Below the pieces are notes generated by a model. The model worked only from the letters and a program-made list of their open reading frames with translations. It did no database searches and was not told the DNA's origin. A program made the translations under genes and the position numbers. From positions 23,120,731 through 23,184,730 of the forward strand of contig CM072148.1 of NCBI GenBank assembly GCA_036850595.1: DNA of 64,000 bases. The letters run 5' to 3'. This document shows positions 53,801 to 64,000 of the stretch, in pieces (the stretch's first letter is position 1; each line of letters begins with the position of its first letter). Origin of the DNA: Rhyacichthys aspro. Taxonomy: Eukaryota; Chordata; Actinopteri; Gobiiformes; Rhyacichthyidae.

Positions 53801-56369
53801 AGGGTCCATCTGAATCAGGGAGAGGGAACAAGAGTGTGATATATATCCACCTGCTTTGTCTATACTTGTTATTAACTGTTCAGATTTCAGCTTCTTGTTA
53901 GTAACGAGCTAAAGGAAAGCTAACTGTTTGTAGCTTATACTTTTATCACAGTTTCACAGCCCTTTCCTCCGAGTGTTAGCACAGAGCCCCATTGAGCTGA
54001 CTGTCCTTTTCCTGGAATCCTTTGCAGTATTGATAAATATGTAACTTCTTCAATAATTGCCCTAAAAATAGAGGTTCTACGCTTAAATGGTTGTAATTCT
54101 TAAACTGTAGTAAATGAAAGCTGAAAGTAAACACCTTTTGCAGGTTTTATGTTTTACAGCTTATGATTGTGAAGTCCATTGTGTTAAAGACCAAAGTGCT
54201 CCTTCATTCTGATATGTTATTATTGAGAATGTAAATAATGTGTCGAATGTCTGCTATTATGTGTTGTGTGTATTATTGTGTGTAGGTTTGCTGCGGCGTT
54301 GGGACGACAGTCAGAAGTATCTGTCAGACCACTCTCATCTGGTTTGTGAAGACACAGTCAATGCCCTGGTGGACATCTGTATAGACATGGAGATAGATGA
54401 GGTGTGTGTAAGTTATGAACGTTTATTCATATGTACTGGAAAAATATGAATGTGTTTTTGTTGCAGAAACATGCTCTGATGGAGCAGGTGGCCCATCAGG
54501 CAATTGTCATGAAGTTCATCTTAGATTTAGCCAATGCAGCCAAAGTCGACCCCAGAGGCTGCTTCAGACTCTTCTTCTCCAAGATAAAGGTATCAATCAT
54601 GTAAAGCTAGGGTAGGCAGTTCTGAGCAGGTTTTTGAACAAACTAAAACTGACTGAACAGTGTCAGATGGAAGTGTTTTTGTACGAAGCTCTTTTATTGA
54701 GAACTTGTGATGTTTAGCCTTACGTTACAGCTTCAAGGTTTGTGTTAACTGGTTCTATGTTGATTCCAGACGGCAGACAGGTTGTACCTAGAGGCCTTTG
54801 ACAAAGAGCTGGAGTCACTGAAGCAGCGGGTTCGGAGCTGTGCACAGAGTCGTTTAGAGAGTGCCCTGATAGAACAAGAGGAGGAGGAGAGGCAGGCCAG
54901 ACTGGGTCCTGGAGGACTGGATCCTGTGGAGGTCTACAACTCTCTGCCAAAGGTCAGTCAAAAAATGAGGCTCACTCTTGGATGAACTAGGACAGAGTTC
55001 TGGCAGTGTCCTGTACAGTAGAGGCTCTGAGAGAGAACATTCCTGTCAGAAATGATAGGGTAAACAGGGATTATTGTGTGTTATACTTAGATCACTCTAA
55101 CATGTAAACACAAATACATTTTATTCCTATTTAAGCATTTACTAATTACTGGACCATGCCCTGATTTTATTACATGCTTTTGCACTGAATAGATTCAGAG
55201 TAAGCTCTTTTAATGTCCTTGCTGTGTTTATTGTTTAGGACATGCAGCAGAGCTTTGATGAGAAGAACATTGAGATGCTGCAGGAGGCTATGGACAGACT
55301 GGACCCAGAGGTGAGCTCTCATTTGTCTTTATTCCTCTGTGATACTTCAGTGTGGGAACTGTAGCTCCAAGACTGCACCACATTTACTTTCACTTCCTAA
55401 ACTACTGACTTTAAATCTGACCCTGAGTCCTGCCACATATCAAGCATGATAATGCTACTGGCATCTCGTATTAGAGATGGACTTAATGAGGGCTATAGAG
55501 ACTACAGATTAGATTAGGTTAGATTCAACTTTGTTGTCATTACACATGTACAAGTACATGTATATGAACAGTATATACTATAAATATAAGTGTATGGACA
55601 TGACTATGTACATTACAGGTGGATATTTACAGTTAGACTGTGCAGTATGTACAGTATAGCAGTAACTATAGTGTACAGGTGGATGAGCATAAGATGTATG
55701 TTCAGTCGAAGGAAGGACTATGGACATGATTTACAGATTGATGTGCACATTATATACAGTATGGAGTCAGTGAAATGGGTGGAGAAATAGTGCAGGGTGA
55801 AGATAAACAGTAAACTATAAAAGTTAACAGTGCAATGGAAATACTAGTGCAAAATATAAAACTGTCTTTTCTGGTCTTAAATTTAATGTTGTACAGGGCT
55901 GCATAATTTTCAGTTGCAGTTATTTGCTGATTTATAATTATTCAGGAGTGTTTTAGGACTTGAAAGAAGGGACAGGGAAGCCATTGAAAAGCTGAAAAAA
56001 CTGGACTTGGATGAACAATATGTAAATGTCAATAAATATGTTGTGGAGAATCTAGTTGAGGTGGTAGACCGATGCCTGTGTAGCAGGATGGAACTATACC
56101 TCAGCTTTGTGCTTTTTTAGCAGATGAGTTTTCGATCAGTATTTGGGATGAACAATTAATGAGTTTGTTTGAATTTGATTTGAACTGTGTCTGTACAGGT
56201 GAGAAAGTACCACCTAAGAAGGTGTATAGACTCTGGACTGTGGGTCCCAGACTACGGAGCAGTCTGCGGGGATGAAGATGATGGTGATAAAGATTATGAT
56301 GATGATGATGATGATGATGAGAGAGAGGATGATGAAGAGGATGGCGGGGATGACAAAGATGAAGATTAA
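47745..56369 (+). CDS. cdc37: Hsp90 co-chaperone CDC37-family protein, divergent; complete, 8 exons
   Basis: CDC37 is the cytosolic co-chaperone that loads protein kinases onto Hsp90. Exons: 47745-47861, 50692-50988, 52079-52184, 54286-54401, 54467-54589, 54770-54952, 55239-55310, 56199-56369. All phases close and the product is 394 residues (human 378). The start is MSSAAGIDYSAWDHIYVSDD in a good context (caccATGa), and it keeps the VSDDED CK2-type serine at residue 18. A coiled N-terminal domain runs to QPWNVDTISTEGFSK. The Hsp90-binding domain follows with LLRRWDDSQKYLSD and LGPGGLDPVEVYNSLP. RCIDSGLWVPD then leads to a poly-Asp/Glu tail. Oddities: the usual HPNIDT is SPFVDT, and GMLRRW is GLLRRW. 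It could be a second, fast-evolving paralogue rather than canonical cdc37. Confidence 0.93.
48440..50230 (+). pseudogene. Ty3/Gypsy LTR retrotransposon pol relic
   Basis: The plus strand, broken by many stops and shifts, shows pol domains in order. First is a reverse-transcriptase end (LPFKLTLVPALFQRAMDQIL; the YLDD-type motif reads FLDN at 48560-48571). RNase H follows (EALAVVFGVKTFTQYLYGRK, LLTDHQPL). Last is an integrase core (SIHIDFAGPLENHMFVVAVD, HSKWPEV). A polypurine tract at 50071-50083 precedes TG at 50086, the likely start of a 3' LTR remnant. Order and motifs fit Ty3/Gypsy. The element is dead. Confidence 0.8.
50071..50083 (+). other. Polypurine tract of the Ty3/Gypsy relic
   Basis: AAAGAGGGAGGGG just before TATGTTATG. 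In LTR retrotransposons this primes plus-strand synthesis next to the 3' LTR. Confidence 0.55.
50692..50988 (+). CDS. cdc37: cdc37-family exon 2: coiled coil
   Basis: Ninety-nine codons starting SRLEKMAEFQQRGEDLE. The Lys/Glu-rich heptads end in KKQPWNVDTISTEGFSK, equivalent to human MPWNVDTLSKDGFSK. Donor aag|gtacct. Confidence 0.95.
50989..52078. other. cdc37-family intron 2, nothing recognised
   Basis: AT-rich, with a short (TATG)n run near 51690. Confidence 0.45.
52079..52184 (+). CDS. cdc37: cdc37-family exon 3
   Basis: Encodes SVLNIKTATTEETEEEKVER, then HQSFVEKYSKEIRHLG, matching human KTFVEKYEKQIKHFG. Confidence 0.94.
53440..53575. repeat. GACTCG/GACTTG degenerate repeat
   Basis: Several interspersed GACTCGGACTCG and GACTTGGACTCG units, a pattern I recall as recurrent in fish genomes. 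Confidence 0.5.
53655..53890. repeat. Dispersed repeat, copy B (related to 28370-28600)
   Basis: Collinear with copy A, with a different CpG-rich middle (GCGCGCTCTCACTCACGAG). It lies in an intron of the CDC37-family gene. Confidence 0.55.
54286..54401 (+). CDS. cdc37: cdc37-family exon 4: Hsp90-binding domain
   Basis: Encodes LLRRWDDSQKYLSDHSHLVC, then EDTVNALVDICIDMEIDE. The residue before LRRW is Leu, where other CDC37 proteins have Met (human M164). Confidence 0.95.
54467..54589 (+). CDS. cdc37: cdc37-family exon 5
   Basis: Encodes KHALMEQVAHQAIVMKFILD, then AKVDPRGCFRLFFSKIK, nearly identical to other vertebrate CDC37. Intron before it is 65 bp. Confidence 0.96.
54770..54952 (+). CDS. 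cdc37: cdc37-family exon 6
   Basis: Encodes TADRLYLEAFDKELESLKQR, an acidic helix (ALIEQEEEERQAR), then LGPGGLDPVEVYNSLPK, a CDC37 hallmark. Confidence 0.97.
55239..55310 (+). CDS. cdc37: cdc37-family exon 7
   Basis: Twenty-four codons, DMQQSFDEKNIEMLQEAMDR then LDPE, matching human ELQKCFDVKDVQMLQDAISK. Confidence 0.96.
55311..56198. other. cdc37-family intron 7, nothing recognised
   Basis: AT-rich, with a GTACA/TATACAGTA-rich stretch at 55540-55770. Confidence 0.4.
56199..56369 (+). CDS. cdc37: cdc37-family last exon: acidic tail
   Basis: Encodes VRKYHLRRCIDSGLWVPDYG, then an Asp/Glu tail built on GAT repeats, with TAA at 56367-56369. AATAAA follows four bases after the stop, too close to be the sole poly(A) signal. 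Confidence 0.95.
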   Translation: MRKYHLRRCIDSGLWVPDYGAVCGDEDDGDKDYDDDDDDDEREDDEEDGGDDKDED

Positions 56370-57400
56370 ACAAATAAACATTAGAGGAACACCCAAAAGC
56401 ATTAATCCTAATCTTTTGACTGTCTTTCTGTACATGTGTGTATCTATACATAAGTAGAAAGATTTTAAATTATGTCTTATTAATCAAAGAGAGGTTTCTT
56501 TTATATCTGTTTGTTTTGTCTCTAACAGTAGAACTTTGCCAATAGATGCTTTTTAGTTCTAACAGTAGACCATTAGAACAGAGCAGTCTATCTACTGCTG
56601 GTGAAAAAAAGCACAAAGCAGCTCCTTTACAGTCTGTGACACTGGTTTAACTGAAGTCTTTGGTGACAGGACTGTCTGTGGTGGCGAGCTGTTTCTCGGA
56701 ATAAGGCACTGCTGGTCTCGTATGTGATATCATCACAAGTATGTCCTTTGCAAGACAAATAGTTATAAATGATCAAGACAAACAAAGTGCCTATAGGACT
56801 TTTTTATTTTGCATATGGTCAGACTTAGTTAATTGAGAATCCACTTCAAGAACAACTTTACTTAACACGGACTCCTCAGCTGAAGTTAGGGGTAGTATTC
56901 TATTTGTATTAAGGCTTTTTATTAAGGACAATAATGCACAATTATTATAATAATATTCAGGGTCGCATCGGGTTCATTTGCTCCCTGTCATTCCCTGCTC
57001 TTTCACCCTGTTTCCTGTCTAAATAAATAAATAAATGAAGGATAAATAAAGGATAAAAAGGCGAAAAAGGTTTGTATAATATTTACTGGAGCTTTTACTC
57101 TTTGTTTTTCTAGTGTCATTAGACAAATTGCACAGGTATACATTTATCGTATTATTTATAGTATTATTATTATTATTAGTTATTTTTGTTTTGTTTTTAC
57201 ACATATTATGCCAGTAAGGTTACATTTATGTTCCATGCCATTAGTCACCATTTTAATTTAAATTAATTTTCTTACGGGATTGCACTTAATAACTTGCACC
57301 ATTCTATGCTTGTGGATTGATGCGCTTATGTAATCTTGTTATTTTTAACAGTAACAATCAAGTATTGAATTGAATTGAATTGAATTGAATGATCAACTGA
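56370..57400. other. 3' flank of the CDC37-family gene
   Basis: 3' UTR and intergenic sequence. There is a candidate AATAAA cluster near 57020 and a (GAATT)n run at 57364-57390. No gene was recognised. Confidence 0.45.
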
Positions 57401-59960
57401 TGGTTAGGGTTTTTAGAAGAAGTCACCTTAGCTGCCCAGATTTTACCTCAGCCCAAATTGTTATCAGTGACATTCATGTCTGCCACCCATACTTGTTTGA
57501 GGCAAGGGACAGTCAGATGAAGACAATAAAGAGTTGTATAGTTAAACCTTCACCCTTCCTTTCTTTGCGTCTTTTGTTGGTATGGGATACATAGCATGAG
57601 TAGGAAGACCTGAGCTCCAAGGAACTCCATATGCCTTCATGGAGGCCCACAATTGAAGGTACAAAAAGAAGGATGTTGGCAAGTCATATCGTTGTCTTAA
57701 CTCATTACAATCACATAATGTGATATTATGTCGTGTTGGTAAAGGGGGCACCCCCAGATAATAATAAATGATTATTACATTTTTTTATTCCATTTGCAGC
57801 GGCTATTGGACTTGACCCAACTTGAGTTTAGCACGCTTTAGAACAATAAATGAATATACTGGATCTTCTAGCCTGTAAGGTGATGCCAAATTTTTTTCAA
57901 TCTCTTTCCAAGAGGCTGTAATGTTAGAGTCACATCATGCAACTAATGGTCTTACCACAAAAGACCAAGAGAAAAATTCAAAATTTGGAACAGATAAGCC
58001 ACGCTTCATTCTGTGACATAGCAAGCTTTGCATAAGCTTTACCATAGGCTGTTTTCCATCCCGAATAAATCTGGATACCAACGAGTGTATTCTTTTCCAA
58101 TAATCTACTGGTGGTGGTAAGGGTATCATAGAACAGAAAAAATGTATCATTGTCAAAATTTTTATGATTGAGACACGTGAATGAAGAGCTTTTGGTAAAA
58201 ATGACTAGCGGTTAAGATTGTCTTGAATTTAAAAGTTTTTATTTGTAATACTCACTAACTTTGGGCAAATTTCCACCCCAAGGTATTTAAATTGTTTAAC
58301 AACTGGAATGTTCTAGGGTATAGTGTTAGAGGTTAGTCCATCATTTAAAGGAAATAAACTGATTTATTCCAGTTAATTTTGTATCCCAACAGGGAACTGA
58401 ACATCTCAGGTATACAAAATATGGGTCAGTGAACTTGCTTCTTGGTCTAGATATAGGAGTATATCATCGGCATACAATATCACAAGGGAGGTATTATTAA
58501 AAGTGATAGTAGTGAATAGTGAAAGTAAAAGTGACAAATAAGAGGGTGTTGTCAGGCTTTTTGAGCCAATGGTTCAAGAAATAAGGAAAATAGGAGGGGG
58601 CTTAAAGGACACCCTTGAAAAGACTATAGGTTGTGATAAAATCTTGTTTATGTTTATCATTGCTTTTGGGCTTTGATGCAATCATTTTACCTATTTCATG
58701 AATATTGTGTTCAAATTAAGATGTTTCATCCCCATTATAGCTTTCTTTGATTCAGAGTTATTGGATCACTAAGACCGTCTGCATCCATTTGAGGGATGAC
58801 TAAAAGGGTTAACCCTTGTAGAAACGTATTGTATTTATCATTATCTAAGTTTATCTTCTGCGTTAATTTCTATGGGTGAGGAAAGCATCCCTTTTTTTTG
58901 AGCTAATAGCTTTGATGTTTGAATGTCTATCATATTTCTACAAACTCAGAGAGTAAGGGACTTGATCATGAACCACTGACATAGTTCTGTAAATTCTACC
59001 TTGGGTTTGAATAAATTGTTGGGTTCAACTCTTAAATCTGTTTCCTTATTTCATTAAATACCTTGTTGTTGGCTGTTTTCCTCCAGTGACCAATTTTTTT
59101 CCTTTTTGCTCAATTAAGATTGGATGCATAAGATATTGTTGTTTTGTGTATAAATCCTTTAATTGCTGCCCACAGCACCCTGGGGTCATTGACAGATGGA
59201 GCATTTTCTGTTAGTTGTTGGCTGTAAGTGCTCACAAAAATCCTTGTTTCTTAATAAACTATAAAAACGCCATCTATTAGCTCCCCCTGATGCTATTGTT
59301 GTTGTTAATTTGGAGGTGACAACATTACGATCAGATAAAGAATTTGGGTAATTTCACTGGGATGAATTTGTGAAAACTCTGATGCCTGTGGCCAGCAAAT
59401 AATCAATTCTTGAATAACTGTTATTACAATTTGAAAAAAGCTGTGTTGTTTTAAATGAGGGTTCAATACTGTACAGGTGGATCAGGCAGAAGTCACTTGT
59501 AAGGCCTTGTAGGGCTACTGCTGAGGGGAGAGACATCATTTGACTTGCATAGTCTAGAGTTCATATCTGCTCAAATTATCAATGCAAAATCTTATAATTT
59601 GTTAAGATGTTACTTACAGAATGAAATCAATCAGCATCAAATACGTTAGGGGCATTAATGCCGATACAGGCTATATTTTTGCCACATATATTAGTTTTAA
59701 TATAGGCAATTCGACTATCTTCACTTTCATACTTTCATACTGCTGTATAATGATAACGGTTTGTCCGCCTAAGTTTGTTTGTAATTTAAAATGAGTTTCT
59801 TGTATGTATAAATGTCAATTTTTTTTTACCACTTTTAAGGACAAGATCCATTAAGATTGTTCTCTAACCCAAACCCAAAGATATACTTATACATGTATAC
59901 ATATATAGAAGTAACAGAATCTGTAATTAACATGTTTCAGTTTCTTTTGCAGATTGTGTT
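57400..59960 (-). mobile_element. L1-type LINE, heavily decayed, minus strand
   Basis: The minus strand reads, right to left, an endonuclease-like segment (DFCLIHLYSIEPSFKTTQLF with SRIDYLLATG, about 59354-59539). The reverse-transcriptase palm LYADDILLYL comes next (YADD at 58463-58474). The C-terminal L1 segment FFCSMIPLPPPVDYWKRIHS with LSVPNFEFFSWSFVVRPLVA is at 57935-58156. The order endonuclease, RT, C-terminal domain fits an L1 of the fish Swimmer/Tx1 type. Many stops are present. Boundaries are approximate. Confidence 0.8.
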
Positions 59961-60779
59961 TTAAATAGACATGATGTCAAATGATATTGAGGTAGAGGAC
60001 CACATGGTTCCACTATCCAATTTTAGTTTAGTCAGCAGCGCCATCTTCTGTTTTTCTTTGAAGATGCTTCTTCTGTTCTATTTTATAGCCTCTCTATAAA
60101 AATAAAAGTGTTACATTAATATAATCATCAGTATTTTTTTATTTGTTTACAGGTGTTTTGTCTTTGTTGTGTGGGATTTTGCTTGGTGCCAAAGCTTCTT
60201 CGTGCTATCACTTCACAGTCAATGTAGGACTGAGGCGTAAAGGTAAAGGTAAACTTTATTGTACGACTCGTGGGAAATTTTCCTCCACAGTTATATACAT
60301 CCATCCTCATTCAAACAGAAACACATAAGTGTGTGTTTCTGTATCAATGACTCTTATCATCATTGATAAGAATAATAATAATAAGAAAAAATAAGATCAA
60401 CAATTGCTAATCAAAAAGCAGAGAACAATAACTGCGTCTAAATCATGAGAACATTCTGACCTGCACCTACAGCACTGTTGTTGTATTTACAGGAATTTTT
60501 ATCACTGCCTATCTGTTATTTCCAAAATCTCATTCTCTTTTATCACAAATAAAAGAGATAATACAAGTGTGTTTTTGGATATCAGTTTTGACAAAATCTG
60601 CAAATATATATCTTCACCCTGACAGAGGCTCTAAAGACAGAAGTGTTCTCCTGCACAGTCCGTTTCTTTATTTCTTTATTTCTATTGCACTTGGCCTCTG
60701 TGGGGCAGTATAGTGCTGGAAAAGACAATCTGGTGGTTAAAGTGACTCTGGATGTGGTGGGGCTGTGGACAGACTGGTC
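59961..60779. other. Intergenic, nothing recognised
   Basis: AT-rich on the left. An (AATA)n-like patch lies near 60370. There is no coding signal beyond short chance frames. Confidence 0.45.
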
Positions 60780-61424
60780 TGAGTCTATGTCCAAAGTGTG
60801 TCCCGAGTGTGTCCAGAGTATGTCCCGAGTGTGCCCCAAGTGTATCCAGAGTATGTCCCGAGTGTGCCCCAAGTGTATCCAGATTGTGTCCCGAGTGTAT
60901 CCAGAGTGTATGCAGAGTATGTCCTGAGTCTGTCCCGAGTGTGTCCAGAGTATGTCCCAAGTGCCTTAGTGTATCCAGAGTGTGTCCAGAGCATGTATAG
61001 AGTCTGTACCAAGTGTGTTCAGAGTATGTCATGAGTGTGCCCCGAGTGTGTCTAGAGTGTGTCCAGAGTATTTCCTGAGTCTGTCCCAATTGTGCTCAGA
61101 ATATGTCCTGAGTGTGTCCAGAGTGTGTACTGATTGTGCCCAGTCTGTCCAGAGTGTGTGCCCAGTGTGTGTCCCCAGTGTGTCCAGAGTGTGTCTTGAG
61201 TGTGCCCAGTCTGTCCAGAGTGTGTGCCCAGTGTGTGTCCCCAGTGTGTCCAGAGTGTGTCTTGAGTGTGCCCAGTCTGTCCAGAGTGTGTGCCCAGTGT
61301 GTGTCCCCAGTGTGTCCTGAGTGTGTCCCCAGTGTGTCCTGAGTGTGCCCAGTCTGTCCAGAGTGTGTGCCCAGTGTGTGTCCCCAGTGTGTCCTGAGTG
61401 TGTCCCCAGTGTGTCCTGAGTGTC
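60780..61424. repeat. 11-bp minisatellite with 66-bp higher-order units
   Basis: About 58 tandem units of GTGTCC(A/C)GAGT, diverged. From 61141 a six-unit block of 66 bp repeats (CAGTCTGTCC at 61141, 61207 and 61273), then once more in a variant 77 bp on. Because 11 is not a multiple of 3 and the unit lacks stops, long frames stay open on both strands. They are not genes. Confidence 0.9.
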
Positions 61425-61940
61425 AGATCACCGGAAGACAGGTGTGTATATCTAGTTTTAGGGTTAAATAAGTGATTTTGCCACTTTGTGAAATGAACTT
61501 CTTTTTTGGGTAAAATTCCCTCAAGTAATAAGAAAAATGTGGTTTTAACTATAACTTGGTTTGAAAGAGGAGTAAAGGAAACCGTCTTTATGAAATTGGA
61601 ACAACCCTCTCTGAACAGAGGTGGTGGACTAAGATTCAATCTTTCCTCTATTTACAACAGTGTGTTGAAACCAAAAGCAGAACAGTTTAACTCTAAAAGG
61701 CCATTAACATCAGAGATGGAAAAACATTAGAGAAAACTGTATCACAGACTTTAAATATTAAACAGTTGATCTACAATAAGTCACAAAACAAGAAGAAGAA
61801 TGAAGCACATTTTAACCGTGAATGACAGATGTGAGAAAAGATCCTGTTTAAACAAATCAAATGCTGGAGCTGATCTAATGTGGACTGAGGAGGACACAGG
61901 TAAATACAAAGAGCTGAACACATCAACAGAGATAGAAGAC
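61425..61940. other. Intergenic, nothing recognised
   Basis: AT-rich spacer between the minisatellite and the GC-rich stretch. Confidence 0.4.
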
Positions 61941-62416
61941 CGACTGCACTGTGAGGTCTGAAGGAGGCTGTATGTTTCGCTCCAAACAGACAGAGAGCTC
62001 ACAGAGTGTCCTTGAATCCGCGAGAGGACACGGGAAACACAGACACAAAGAGGAGACATGAATCACTCTGGTCCAGACCCGGAGCACGAGCACAGCCTGG
62101 TCCCACACTCGGAAGAGAGACTCCAAGTGGAACCTGCGTGTGCGTGAGGGGCACATGGGCTTCTCCACCGCGGCTGTGGAGCGGGGGCGTCCGGGGGAGA
62201 CCACTGTAGCGGGGGAGACCGTCCGGAGGAAGGCACGCTGTCGGAGCTCTGTATGAGGACACTGTGTGTGCGCCTCAGTCTGCGGTGAGGAGACTGTGAC
62301 GGGTAAAGACAAGAAGAAGAAGAAGAAGAAGAAGAAGAAGAAGAAGAAGAAATGAGAGGAGGAGACGAGAGGTAGAGACGAGGCCCAGCCCTGCCGTCCA
62401 TCCCAAAGACACCAAG
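61940..62416 (+). promoter_or_regulatory. GC-rich promoter / first non-coding exon candidate
   Basis: A CpG-richer island (GGGGGCGTCCGGGGGAGACC at its core) ends in a consensus donor, CACCAAG|GTGAGT, at 62416/62417. It precedes the ATG-bearing exon at 63938. This would fit a 5' UTR exon of the next gene. It is an inference from composition and one donor. Confidence 0.35.
62311..62351. repeat. (AAG)n microsatellite
   Basis: About 13 AAG units inside the GC-rich candidate first exon. Confidence 0.95.
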
Positions 62417-63937
62417 GTGAGTGTGTCTGTCCCTCCATCCTGCAGTCTGTCCGTGTGTCGGAGCTAAGACAGGTTGCAGGAGGACGGTCCTCTGCAGGTG
62501 TCTCCCTTTCGCCTCACATTTGTCTGTTTTTCACCGTCAGTCCGCTGCAGGCTGCTTCATGTCTGTGAGCGTCGTGTGTCTCTTCCATTTTATTCAAGCA
62601 TCAGTTAATACAATAGAGCGAACCAAGATGACACACAAATACATCATTAAAATGTCTTCCATAAGCGTAGAGGTGCAATTAAACAGACAAATTATGTCTC
62701 AGTCCCAGCAAGATACGAGCAGTACATTTGAATAGAGCAGCTCAGGAGTGAAGGATGGAGCTGTGAGAGGAGACAGGGCAAACCCAGGTACGCTGTAACG
62801 GGTTAGGGGCAGAGGGCTACTGCCGAGGGCCCCCACAGACTGTGCATGTATTACTAGTTGAATTGATAAGACCACAGTTATTTCTGTTTCAACAATGGTG
62901 CACTGTGATGTCACCTCTGAGTAAACCATTTGCCGTTTGGCACTTATTAAACACCCTATAATTTGCTCAGTTTGTGTAGCTATAAATAAATGAAGTCAAA
63001 AGATTTTACTAGGTAATAACTGACATGGTAACCATGTCCCTTATGTCAATACACAATTTGACACACTCAATATTATACATAACAATTACGTTACAGAAGT
63101 AAGAGTTGTTATAGGCATTATCCTGCATGCTAATTCTTAGCCCATTTCCAATTATTGCAGAGCTTTACAAGAAAAAATGTGGAATAGGAATTTGTAGCAG
63201 AAATATTCATGAAAGGTGTGTGTGTGTGTGTGTTTAGATGAAGTATGAAGCAAGGTGACCATGTGTGCCTCTGACTATGAGCAGATATATGTCACTGTGT
63301 CACCATGCATCTCTCACTCTGAGCCCTCCAGACAAGTTCTGCTCTGGAAAATGGACTTGAGAATACTTTTGGTCTTGGAATCTAACTCATGTTTACATAC
63401 ACCAGTTACATTTTTAATTTGACACCGCACATAATTATTCAGATTTGATTAACTCTTGAAATGCAACCAACAACATATCTTGTTCCAAGCTCGATTTTGT
63501 TGTTCATGGCTCATATCCGCCCTCTTCGATCAATCCTTCACCTTATCTGTCAGTGGTCTGAGACTGGACTTGTATATGTGTTCTAGTCACTTTCCATGTA
63601 TCACTCACTTGTCTAGAATCAGTAGTAAAATTCGTTCACTTATGTTTTGTCCGTCGGAGCACAGTCAGAACGCCTGAGATGCTGAATGTGTCCTCTGGAT
63701 TTAGGTCAGCCCGGACTCTTCTCACTCATTATATAACATCAGACGGCTCTGCTGTTGCAGTATCTCATCCACAGTGGAGCTCCTCTCTCTGAGCACCAGT
63801 CTGCTGTTTTAATCGCATGGACTTTTCATTCTTTACATATGTTATAGAAAATAACCTGCATTTATTTTTCACATTTATTGCTGAATTGTGAAATAGTAAA
63901 AACTGTATAAAAAATTATATTTTTTATCTGATTGCAG
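62417..63937. other. Possible first intron of the next gene
   Basis: AT-rich, with a (GT)n run at 63216-63233. No exon was recognised between the donor at 62417 and the acceptor ending at 63937. Confidence 0.35.
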
Positions 63938-64000
63938 AAAACACAATAAACGCTGAAGCAGTTGAAGAATGGATCTCCTTGTGCCACTCCTGGAGGCTTG
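63938..64000 (+). CDS. Possible 5' coding exon of an unidentified gene, cut by the window edge
   Basis: Acceptor-like tctgattgcag ends at 63937. The exon then has an in-frame TGA at 63963-63965 and ATG at 63969, reading MDLLVPLLEA to the edge. The hydrophobic start could be a signal peptide or membrane anchor. Too short to identify. Confidence 0.3.

Larger units (their letters stand above)
52185..54285. other. cdc37-family intron 3
   Basis: Holds a GACTCG-rich degenerate repeat at 53440-53575 (GACTCGGACTCGAG, ACTTGACTTGGACTCG) and dispersed repeat copy B. The rest is unassigned. Confidence 0.5.

Noticed and set aside
60582..61639. Long open frames on both strands over the minisatellite (up to 195 codons)
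   Set aside because: The 11-bp unit lacks stops in most frames. The periodic residues (VCPECVQS, GHTLDTLG) are repeat artefacts.
61923..62438. 171-codon minus-strand frame with a poly-Phe run
   Set aside because: Crosses the (AAG)n repeat in a GC-rich stretch. No homology, and the plus-strand promoter/first-exon reading fits better.

Overview
The window looks like a scaffold from a teleost fish nuclear genome, probably a spiny-rayed (percomorph-type) species. It has vertebrate GT-AG intron-rich genes, AT-rich introns, and dense fish-type repeats: hAT and Tc1/pogo-like MITEs, several LINE families and a Ty3/Gypsy relic. A 100-base N run at 43126-43225 marks a gap of unknown true size. No rRNA, tRNA or CRISPR feature was recognised. 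All exon structures were read by eye, from splice sites, reading phase and remembered vertebrate homologues.

Layout. (1) 149-10900, + strand: the last eleven coding exons of axin1 (end of the RGS domain to the DIX domain and stop), then a 2.2 kb 3' UTR with a poly(A) signal at 13087. The exons encoding the N-terminus lie left of the window. (2) 13109-15831: intergenic, ending in a probable gtf3c1 promoter with ETS and CRE-like sites. (3) 15832-about 40824, + strand: gtf3c1, the largest TFIIIC subunit. Nineteen exons cover about 948 codons, roughly the N-terminal 45% of the protein. Its introns carry most of the mobile elements. (4) 38974-43125: LINE sequence. One 5'-truncated copy has a perfect 13-bp target-site duplication. 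A second internal LINE piece interrupts a gtf3c1 coding exon and itself hosts a 1.5 kb fold-back element. Six codons that look like gtf3c1 (LQFGPT) abut the gap, and the rest of gtf3c1 is not seen to its right. (5) 47745-56369, + strand: a complete eight-exon CDC37-family gene of 394 codons. It is divergent: the HPN motif near the N-terminus and a conserved Hsp90-contact methionine are replaced, and the C-terminus is a poly-Asp/Glu tail. (6) 57400-59960: a decayed L1-type LINE on the minus strand. (7) 60780-61424: an 11-bp minisatellite with 66-bp higher-order units. (8) 61940-64000: a GC-rich stretch with a splice donor and, at the right edge, an ATG-containing exon, possibly the 5' end of the next gene.

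The three main genes are unrelated housekeeping or signalling genes: a Wnt destruction-complex scaffold, Pol III transcription, and kinase chaperoning. There is no operon-like logic. The points most worth following are the CDC37 paralogue lacking HPN, the breakage of gtf3c1 by LINE sequence next to an assembly gap, the nested fold-back element, and two minus-strand exon-like ORFs inside the large gtf3c1 intron.
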